Of a DNA stretch of 64,000 bases, positions 55,815-64,000 are shown one piece after another. The stretch is from contig OZ020306.1 in the NCBI GenBank assembly GCA_963971305.1, forward strand, positions 40,569,512-40,633,511, read 5' to 3'. Position numbers and translations under genes: made by a program. The stretch is from Arcuatula senhousia (Eukaryota; Mollusca; Bivalvia; Mytilida; Mytilidae). The notes below the pieces were generated by a model. That model was not told the origin of the DNA and searched no databases. It saw only the letters and a list, made by a program, of their open reading frames with translations. Within the stretch, counting starts at the first letter, position 1; every line of letters begins with the position of its first letter.

Positions 55815-56525
55815 CATTAATAAACAATATAAAAGCAACAAATGCACTTTTTGTGTAAGGTACCCAGAAACTATAGAACATTTATTTGTCAGCTGTAAAG
55901 ATGTATTACATTTATTTTCATTGCTAAAGAATTGGATATTTGCTTTATCTTCTGGTAGTTTATTATTGTCATACCAGCATATATTATTTAGGAATGTAAA
56001 AGTGTATGGCAAGAAACAAAAGAGTTTAATCTTGTTATTAATTAGTCTCTATTGTAAAACAATATGTCTTAGCAGGAATATGAAAAAAATTGACAGAAAA
56101 CATGTATTACCTAATGATATTTACATGTTCTTTTTATATCAGCTGAGATTAAGAATTATGTCAGATTTTATTAGAATGTCTGAAGTTGATTTTGTAGAAT
56201 TCTGGTGTTTAACTGATTTATTCTGTAACATTGATGATGATAATCAGTTGGTAATTAAGTTTATATAGAACCTTTTTAACCATTGTGTAAACTACAAGAC
56301 ATACGATTCCTATTCAATGCTAAAGTTATAGTTTCATTCAATTGTTTCTTTCAGATATCTAAATGTAAAAAAGAGATGTTTTGTTACATATGAAACTGCA
56401 TTGCCTTGTTCAATGTGTATAATGATTAACTTCTTATTGATGATACAATGTCTCAATCTGTGATATTATATTTTATATGCCACATTGTATCTTTCGGAAA
56501 TAAAAGTTTGAAATATAAAAAAAAA
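55815..56525 (+). pseudogene. Second LINE 3' fragment with poly(A), different clade
   Basis: The frame from about 55815 reads INKQYKSNKCTFCVRYPETI and EHLFVSCKDVLHLFSLLKNW, a C-x2-C...H-x4-C knuckle in the style of L1/Tx1 or L2 ORF2 ends, then 120 further codons to TAG 56268. The 3' UTR ends with an AATAAA signal near 56500 and a short A-run at 56517-56525. It sits directly after the 3' end of the LINE at 53143, so one inserted into or beside the other. Confidence 0.65.
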
Positions 56526-56622
56526 TTACATGCACGTGTTGTAGAGGGTTGCCACCTTGCATACATATATTTTCGGTTGTTTTATGAAACAACATGCATG
56601 GTGTATAGCATTTGCAAGGTTC

Positions 56623-57335
56623 TAATCACAAGCCTGGTAGTCAGACTTGTCTGACACGAATTACCATAAAATTTCTAATATATTGTCGCTGAAATTTCCG
56701 ATTGTTAAATTCAAAATTGATGAAAACACCAGGTTTCTTTCCTTGTAATGCACATGGTCGATATCCTCGGTGCTGGATTTGGCTTCCTTGTTCGAACGTT
56801 TTGGTTTTGAGTACTTTTCGTTTTCAACTGTTTTGGATTTTTACCTTCCAATGTTTTGGTTTAAATGCTACTGATGAGAGGTTACTCCTTGAAATATCGA
56901 TATATAGCATATCCAAATTAACCGTTTATACCCGCGTTTTGGTATTTGTAATTTTGAAACCACTGAGCGATAACCGCTGCTGGTGGACCAGAGGTCCCCG
57001 AGGGTAATCACAAGCCTGGTAGTCAGACTTGTCTGACACGAATTACCATAAAATTTCTAATATATTGTCGCTGAAATTTCCGATTGTTAAATTCAAAATT
57101 GATGAAAACACCAGGTTTCTTTCCTTGTAATGCACATGGTCGATATCCTCGGTGCTGGATTTGGCTTCCTTGTTCGAACGTTTTGGTTTTGAGTACTTTT
57201 CGTTTTCAACTGTTTTGGATTTTTACCTTCAAATGTTTTGGTTTAAATGCTACTGATGAGAGGTTACTCCTTGAAATATCGATATATAGCATATCCAAAT
57301 TAACCGTTTATACCCGCGTTTTGGTATTTGTAATT
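56623..57335 (+). repeat. Tandem duplication of repeat T1, period 382 bp
   Basis: 56623-57004 and 57005-57335 are near identical (one change noted, CCTTCCAATG to CCTTCAAATG). The second copy lacks the last 51 bases (the part with CCGCTGCTGGTGGACCAGAG). The frames inside are repeat sequence. Confidence 0.9.
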
Positions 57336-57860
57336 CTAGGTGGTCGCCAAATTCCTAAGTATATAAAAGCTTACAAATTTACTTGTTTCTAAGAGCTTTT
57401 TCTACTATTTTCTTGAATGAGGGCAATTTTGAACATCCGAAAAATGTGTTGCAATTACTTTTTATCAAGATCCATTGAGACATATTATATCAATGAAGAA
57501 AAAAAAAAACAATTACCAATGTAAGAATAAAGTGTTCGGTTCATAAAAAGAAATTTTGAAATGATTTCGTTTTACATTTTCATCATTTATAATTCAATAT
57601 GAGTTATTAGGGTGCAAAAAATACTTGTAATTCATTAGCAGCTAGACATTTAACTCAAACTCTATTCGTAACTCTATTATTTCAATAAAAGTGCTGTTTC
57701 AGGTATGCACACCTTTCAACTCGGACTCTAACTCTATGAAAACCTACACTACATGGATTAACGCATGGTTGTACAGGGATGGAGTAATAAACGACTTTTG
57801 GCTCGTATGCGATGAAAAGCGTAACCCGAAGGAAAATGATTTCTGCAATAACCGCGAGAT
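57336..57860. other. No supported gene
   Basis: A codon-like patch at 57703-57835 after TGCTGTTTCAG is discussed under rejected items. Part of it is satellite-like (AACTCGGACTCTAACTCT) and its 3' end is SINE tail. Confidence 0.4.
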
Positions 57861-57869
57861 GAACGTGAA

Positions 57870-58246
57870 AGGATGAATGATGAGGAGGTGAAGGAAATGG
57901 ATACAAAAGGCAAATGCGACTGCCTCTTGAAAAAGGGGGACAAGGTGATGGGTAGGGATGGATAATGTAGCCTCATTCAGGGGGCCCTAGGGGCCCTCTC
58001 TTATCGGGATCTGCAGCAGGATTCTTTAACATGAAAGGAACGTTAGGTTGCTTTGCCGTCATATTTTAAGAAGTATAGCCCGTTGATAGATGGGCGCTGT
58101 TCTATTCAACCAATGGGGACCATATTAAAGCGGCCTGATCCAAAGTCTGGTTTCTGGGCGATCGTTAGTGGACTTTTACCAACAAGCTTAACGCTGCTGT
58201 GAGCCTATACACCCCCCCTGGAACCCACACGGAGTGTTAACTTTTG
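57870..58246 (-). mobile_element. SINE S2, reverse strand
   Basis: In reverse: CCGTGTGGGTTCCAGG head; GCAGCGTTAAGCTTGTTGGT; the central block CATGTTAAAGAATCCTGCTG-CAG-GATAAGAGAGG; and a tail with TCCATTTCCTTCACCTCCTC. Confidence 0.7.
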
Positions 58247-58259
58247 TTTAAAGTAAAGA

Positions 58260-58870
58260 TGTTAAGGTGAAGTCCAAGGTTGATGTATGCATTAGCCCCA
58301 ATTACAGTAGCTTCTAAAGTGTAGTTTCATCTCCATTGCTTGCACTTGAGCTTGATTTTCAGGTTTTACAATTTTCAATGCTTATAATACTTGTAGCAGG
58401 TTTAATGATTCCTGTGCACCTCCATATCTTAGGAACTATAGTTCCTAGGTTGATGAAACTTGCATTGGTATACAAATTAGTATATGCTTTAATAACAGCT
58501 TACTGCGGTTGCATTCCCATCTTCTAACCTTGACCTAATTTTTCGTTTAGGTCACTGACAGATTCAATACATAAATTTTATGAGAACACTGTTCTCTATC
58601 CATACCTCAAGGACTATAAGTCTTATATTACATGTAAGTTTATAAAACTTAAATTCATATTTCATATTCATATGCCCCATTAATAGTTTACAACAGCTGT
58701 TTCCCCGATCTTTTGACGTTGACTTTTATTTTCAAGTTTAGGGACTGCATATATGAGCAATGTTGAAGTTTTATAAACCCTTTATGATATCAGAATCTGA
58801 AACAAAAAATAAATGTACACGAAAAAATCTCATCTGAACAAACTCAGAATAGCCAAGTGATGGATGTGAA
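58260..58870 (+). repeat. Diverged tandem units, about 160-200 bp
   Basis: TTTCAGGTTTTACAATTTTC with ACCTCCATATCTTAGGAACT recurs loosely as TTAGGTCACTGACAGATTC with ATCCATACCTCAAGGACTAT, and again near 58730. Probably another tandem-core element. No gene. Confidence 0.45.
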
Positions 58871-58904
58871 TATGGCGCATTGTACGTAATATTCTATATG
58901 TGCC

Positions 58905-59175
58905 TCTTTGGAATCTTTGACAAAGCTTTCGTTTGTACTTGTCTTTTTGATGTTTTCTGTTCTTTGTTTAAGAAGGGGGTCTGTCTGTGACTATTTCAGG
59001 ACTGGATTTGAATTATATGCATTTTATTTAGACCATGGGCCAATTGCAGAACCGCGAGCCGTGCCTACTGGCCTCGTTGAAGGCTGCTGGAGGTTGTCCT
59101 TTGTGGTTTTTCTTAATTGCCTCTTGATTGTGGGCTGTGTCGCGTACACTTATTCCACATATCATTATTTTCTAG
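58905..59175 (+). repeat. PLE-type 3'-end repeat (R4)
   Basis: ATGGGCCAATTGCAGAACCG, CGTTGAAGGCTGCTGG and GGCTGTGTCGCGTACACTTA match 12840-12970. The 117-codon frame at 58908-59261 lies over this repeat. Confidence 0.65.
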
Positions 59176-59317
59176 TAAACAAAAATACAAGTATAGGCTA
59201 TATTATATGTGTGTTTATTGAAACGGCATCATATCGCGTTCATATATCTAATGATATTTAAAAGACTGAAACTATAAACCTGAAACTATCAATTCTAGTC
59301 ATATTTTCACCATTTTC

Positions 59318-60440
59318 TTTGCAGTTCCTTGAAAAAAATTGTGCATTGGATCTATTATTGCCATTCGAATGGGACCAAAATAATCCAGATCCCAAAGTGG
59401 GGAATATCGAACCCCATATCTACTTTCCAGTTTTTCCCGTTCTGTCAGTGTCCTATAGCAGATTGAATTTCAGCTATATTTTGTTTTATTTCTAATTTGT
59501 CTCTTGAAATCCAGTTTTCCACATCAAACCATCCGTAGTCCATCTTTCCAAATTCGCCAGGGAACTCTTTAGTGCACTTCGAACATCCTATTCTTGCATT
59601 GTGCCCCAAAAAACCACAAAGTCTACGTGTGGCTGGTATGTCACATCCTACACACATTAATGCAGTCTTGTACGTTTTTTTCTCTTTGTTACTTTGGTAT
59701 GAAGTCAGTTTGAATCCTTCATCCCATGATACTTTCAATTCATCAACAAGGGGCGAAACAAAGCTATGAACCTGTGGTTCACCACCGAAATCGGGAATAA
59801 TACCCAATAAAATCACATTTTTCAACTTAAATCGTTCAGATCTAGGCAAATTTAAGACGACGGCATACATGACACCAACGGAATAGTTGACATGTTCAAA
59901 TGGTTGAAACCAGTCCAGGTTCAGCATTATACCATATAATTTCCTTCACTTTTAAGAAAGCTTTCTTTCTCTGTTCCTTTAAATTCTTTCCATATTTTGC
60001 CATCAAATATATCCGTTAAAACTCCTGGTTCTTGGTTCCGTTTCCGCCATTTCTCACAGTCATTTTCAAAGTCTGGTGTGCTTAATAAACGACTAATTGA
60101 TTGTTCGAGAGGTTTGTAACAGTAGGTTTTAAAGGGGTAAAAACTTTTTGAACCGTCGAGTAATTTTACTGTTTTTAAAAGAAGCTCTCCACAAGGGCGT
60201 CGTCTTGCTCGCTGTGTGTGATTAGGAAACAAGACATTCGAACATCTTGCGGACTGCTTTTCACCTTCAACGTTTCTGTGAATTACGCCTGTGGAAATTG
60301 TATCAAGAACCCATATTTCGAGCGTTTGTGCAGTATCGTCACATCACCGCCATTATATACGGTAATGTTTACACCATGTACTTTCAATATACCCTGTCTA
60401 TGTAAACGGAAGCGCAAAATTCTTTGCTGTAAACGAATTC
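59318..60440 (-). pseudogene. CACTA/EnSpm Tnp2-type transposase fragment
   Basis: Reading in reverse: ARCSNVLFPNHTQRARRRPC, SRLLSTPDFENDCEKWRKR, GVLTDIFDGKIWKEF, then (shifted) GIMLNLDWFQPFEHVNYSVG and LNLPRSERFKLKNVILLGII. Next come MCVGCDIPATRRLCGFLGHN with GCSKCTKEFPGEFG, then (shifted again) TEREKLESRYGVRYSPLWDL and FGPIRMAIIDPMHNFFQGTA. This is the conserved core of the Tnp2 transposase that cuts and pastes CACTA elements. Two frameshifts (about 59935 and 59455) and stops upstream inactivate it. The catalytic region continues past IIDPMHN only a few residues before the sequence is lost at about 59318. No CACTA-type ends were found nearby. Confidence 0.8.
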
Positions 60441-60569
60441 TTAATTGATTTCATCCATGGGGGTATATTTGTTGCATACATGTAACAATTTTGAATGCAT
60501 TTAACGAATAATATACTATTTCCAAAGTAGTTATTTTAAATGATTTGCACAAACTGTTTGAATGTTGAA

Positions 60570-61072
60570 CGTTAAAGAATATTGGGTGAGTGAGTGAGTT
60601 GGTGTTTTACGCCCGTGCAACGCTATATAGGTTATTTACAGGCGATGAACATAAAAAGGATGATAAAATGAACATGAAATAATGATGATAAATGATATTT
60701 GGGGATGGGGTTGGACACAAAGGAACGGTAAATTTTGAAGAACCACAGGAAAAGGGGAGAGGTGGGTAGGGGCAGAAAATTTAGCCTATGTGGTGCACTA
60801 TTTGGCGGTCCACAAAGGGGTCTTTTACGTGCTTGAAGCGTGGCACTCTCCACACACGTTGGCCCACTATGGTCAGCGGTCAGGGTTTTCGTATTATAGA
60901 CCTGACAACCCCCTGCGGACGAGGGCTACCCGATTAAGCCACCTAGGGTACACACTTGGTTGCTCTGTTGGCTGAGCACTGACCCGACATCAGAATCCCA
61001 GGACCCTTAGTCGCCTCTTACGATAAGCTAGGCTCTGCTGCAGGCCAATACGCCACCCGGGCCCCGCACGAG
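60570..61072 (-). mobile_element. SINE S2, reverse strand, near full length
   Basis: In reverse: CGTGCGGGGCCCGGGTGGCG, GCAGCAGAGCCTAGCTTATC, CTAGGTGGCTTAATCGGGTA, GCACGTAAAAGACCCCTTTG, TTTCATGTTCATTTTATCAT, ending ACACCAACTCACTCACTCAC (a CTCA microsatellite tail). Confidence 0.75.
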
Positions 61073-61074
61073 AC

Positions 61075-63110
61075 TTAAAGAATATGGTTTCAATATTGAA
61101 ATATGAATATTTCGAATGTTGAACGTTTTTGAAAATTAAAAAAAATATATGGAAATCCAATATATCATTGAATAAATATATCATTATCAAATGATGGGTA
61201 AAACCACATTTAAATGGGAAAACCAGAACAGAAATACATTTAAGGAAGACAAATTTAAACTGCCCAAATTTTCGGGTTAGGTGAGCTAAAAAGAGGTTGG
61301 CTGGGAAACGATTGACGATAATTGAACTTGGGACAAAATTTTGCATTATAAAAGCTAATCATAATAATGTCAAAATGGGTATGTTTTCATATTTCGCGAT
61401 GCATAAACTCTGATGAGGCCTCATAAACGACTTACTCTTGACGGATATGAATTGAATTTTTAAATGATGATATGTTTGTTCTAATTTTCAAGATGGCTAC
61501 ATTGAAAAAAATATCTCTTAAATTTAAATTTTTGGTAATTTCTTGAAACTAATTTAACTCAAGAGGAGGAGATGAGCGTATAGCGAAATTGGGTGGTTAC
61601 AAAAACCCTCATGACCCTACTTATAATATTATTTTGAAACATTATAATGTTGGCATGCTAAAACATTGTACAAGATGGTTCGAAGATGAACTTTATTTCA
61701 CCCTTGAATCCTTGAGAAGTATTACGCAAAAAATTTAGAAGTGGGGATTTCGATAGCATAGTTAATGAGCTGTTCTAATAAAATAATTCATCTGCGCCAC
61801 TTTTATTTAATGAAGAATCGTTACTTCCTCTTGAGATCCCGTCAAAACAAATGGTCTCTTGTATGCAACACATCTAAGACACCTCCAGCTGTGCATATAA
61901 AATACTGAGGTTTTTCCTTGAAGATGGTTAAACGAAAAAGTGACCACAACATGTATTTGAAATATACACGTATAAAGTTTTCAAAAATAACGACTTAAAT
62001 AAATATTCTTATTACTACCATCTTCAATATCAATCAATATGTTTAAACTCTTGCGTTTACAGATGTATGTGTGCAGTGCATACCAATATGAAAACTGATG
62101 CAGACGTAATTAGTGGTCAATTTTGTATAAGACTGTGTTTGATAGTGGTCGTATTATGTATTTAACCCACCCACGCCTTTCGTTTTTCCATTCAAATGAG
62201 TTTTGAAAAAAATAAAAATACGAGGTATTCTTTTAAGGGGGGGTCCGCGAAAAAAAAAATTACATGGCGTTAGGGGAGGCGTCACGGATATGGTCGAAGC
62301 TGCTTTTTGTTTCATTTGCATATTATGTAGACTTTTCATTATGAAGTCTTGAAAAATACACCTTCAAATGCAGGATTGGGTACAATTTATCAAATTAGGT
62401 ACCGAAATATATATAATTTGACTGTGTCATTTATTCCCAAAACTTCTAAAGCTATTTAAACTTAAATGACTGTCGTGACTGTATTATTTATATTATTTTG
62501 TGGAATTGTCAGATTTGATATACTTTGCTATAGTTTCAATTGTCAATGTTGACTTCCTAAATATATGTATGGATATTCAATTTGCATCAAATATATATGA
62601 ATTGGTGTTTATACATTATCTAAGTTTGAACTCTATATGAATGATGCTGGCGGCACACCTGTACCCATATTCCAATGAATTGACCTTCAATGAATGCAGG
62701 TTTAGTTAGTACTTTTGTATTTTGGAAAACACCATTTCTATCAATTGTGCTGTAAAAGACCCAAAATTATCTCCAAAATCAACACCGAACTCAACCCCTT
62801 AAACTGACTCCAAAGTCCATTCCATATCCTCTAAAAGACTCCAATCTGTAAGATACATGGTGCCTTTTCTTACCGCGTTTAATATATTTTAAAAATCCTA
62901 GTTGTTCTTTTATCTATGAATGCAGTTACATGTAGGACCTCTACATTGATTTAAAATCGCCCTTTAGCCTCAGACATGTTATAGATCCATGAAAAAATAT
63001 CTTAATTTTGTGGTTTTTACAAATATTTGTATCTAAATTTCCGAATTAAGACTTTACATTGGAAATAAATCTTTTCTAGATTTATTTGTTAGATTTTGAG
63101 AACAGATTTT
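61075..63110. other. Long stretch without a gene
   Basis: AT-rich. Near 61270 GGGTTAGGTGAGCTAAAAAG resembles the end of the 31165-31798 repeat. 62236-62290 has AAGGGGGGGTCCGCG. No coding frame is convincing. Confidence 0.4.
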
Positions 63111-63120
63111 AATATAGTGT

Positions 63121-63215
63121 CATCTTTGCTAGCCTTACGATCCGGTCTCCCTCTTCTTCACGCCTCTTGAAAGGGGGGGGGGGGGCGGATCGTAACCCTT
63201 TGCTAGCGAAGATGG
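63121..63215. mobile_element. 95-bp MITE with 9-bp target duplication
   Basis: Direct repeats ATATAGTGT at 63112-63120 and 63216-63224 flank ends CATCTTTGCTAGC and, in reverse, (C)CATCTTCGCTAGC. Both continue to TTACGATCCG. A run of about 14 G lies in the middle. A 9-bp TSD suggests a Mutator-like family. Confidence 0.75.
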
Positions 63216-63224
63216 ATATAGTGT

Positions 63225-63580
63225 ATATATCAGAGAAAATAATTTGATACACTAGTCGTGACCATGATCCATCGTTGAAATTACACTAACAATATTATAG
63301 AAATGTGCATGTGACAAAAAAGGCACACAAATACAAGACATAAATTTCAATTTAAGTTATATTAAATAGACATGGCTTTCATTCCTGTCTTCACCTTAAT
63401 GTCAACAAAGCTTCAACAAGTGGTAAAAAGCCTCAAAAATATTCTTTTCTCTGACATACAATATATTTTCCACTCAAGTTAAATATTCTGTCTCCTGTTG
63501 TAACATACACATGTATGTATTATAAAACGAGATGACCATTTGATTCTGAGGGGGGGAGGGGCTGGCAGTTTCGGTCGAGA
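63225..63580. other. No gene seen
   Basis: Includes a lone half-end of the 52214 MITE family at 63529-63560 (GATGACCATTTGATTCTGAG followed by a G-rich run). Confidence 0.4.
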
Positions 63581-63584
63581 CAGA

Positions 63585-63810
63585 TTAAAAACACCAGGTT
63601 TCTTTCCTTGTAGTGCACATGGCCGATGTCTTCGCTGCTGTATTTGGCTTCCCCGTTCGAACTTTTTGGTTTTGAGTACTTTTCATAACAAAAGTCTTGG
63701 TTTTTAACCTCCCACTGTTTGATGCGAATGCTGTTGATGAGAGGTTACTCCTTGAAATAGCGATATACAGCATAACCAAATTAACCACTTATACCTGTTT
63801 TTGAATTTGT
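63585..63810 (+). repeat. Interspersed repeat T1
   Basis: AAAACACCAGGTTTCTTTCC, TTTGGCTTCCCCGTTCGAAC and GAGAGGTTACTCCTTGAAAT align with 56720-56930. Confidence 0.7.
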
Positions 63811-64000
63811 ATTTATTTTCAAAAATGTTTGGGCCAGAATATGCACATTCAATGCCTTCAATTTTGCCATATGACCAATTTTAAATTAAAACTAAAGTAC
63901 AGTAACAGCTGAGATAATGAAACAAATAAATTGTTTTCTTTCTACTGGATTTTATTTCGTGAAAATCGGTTGCAGAATAGCTCGGCAATAATGTTTTGAA

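Noticed and set aside
56702..57392. Two near-identical about 100-codon frames
   Set aside because: They exist twice because of the 382-bp tandem duplication and belong to repeat T1, whose other copies are not open.
57703..57876. Exon-like frame after TGCTGTTTCAG reading VCTPFNSDSNSMKTYTTWIN and onward to TGA
   Set aside because: The first part (AACTCGGACTCTAACTCT) is satellite-like and the last about 40 bases match the tail of the S2 SINE at 57870-58246, so the protein-like look is probably chance.
58908..59261. 117-codon frame with a membrane-like look
   Set aside because: Overlaps the R4 repeat; the corresponding frame is broken in the copies at 11852 and 12700.

Overview
This window reads as nuclear DNA of an animal, most likely a bivalve mollusc and probably a mytilid mussel. 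It is AT-rich, has GT-AG splice signals and very small exons, and is packed with decayed retroelements. The mussel call rests on interspersed repeats I recognise from Mytilus: the CTACGCCTGACGCGCG repeat, the CCTGTACCAAGTCAGGA type of retroelement 3' end, and ACGG-tailed tandem core elements. I could not check it by search. || Layout. Bases 1-1557 hold the 3' part of a mucin-like single-pass membrane protein made of 24-bp repeats. Bases 5745-6186 may be the terminal exon of a second single-pass protein. Bases 6.3-13.6 kb are TIR elements, satellites and a Penelope-like pseudogene. Bases 13.7-31.2 kb are the most interesting part. A small multi-exon gene (Cys-rich micro-exons, then an Ig-like exon) is present twice in an inverted arrangement, with arms at 15904-23189 (+) and 29073-31158 (-). 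The left arm is interrupted by a 5.2-kb element at 17530-22731. That element has perfect terminal inverted repeats and a TTAA duplication, and the right arm carries the matching empty site. || From 31.2 to 64 kb the sequence is nearly all mobile DNA. It contains a Penelope-like reverse transcriptase with a 524-codon open frame (33323-34897, -), a non-LTR retrotransposon with an 837-codon frame (53143-55656, +), two further LINE 3' fragments and one more in reverse, a CACTA/EnSpm Tnp2 transposase pseudogene (59318-60440, -), at least two SINE families sharing a central domain, and several pearl/Helentron-like tandem-core elements. || No rRNA, functional tRNA or CRISPR array was seen. Host genes are represented only by exons or partial genes. 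Coordinates of old repeats are approximate to about 10-30 bases. All family assignments come from reading motifs by eye.
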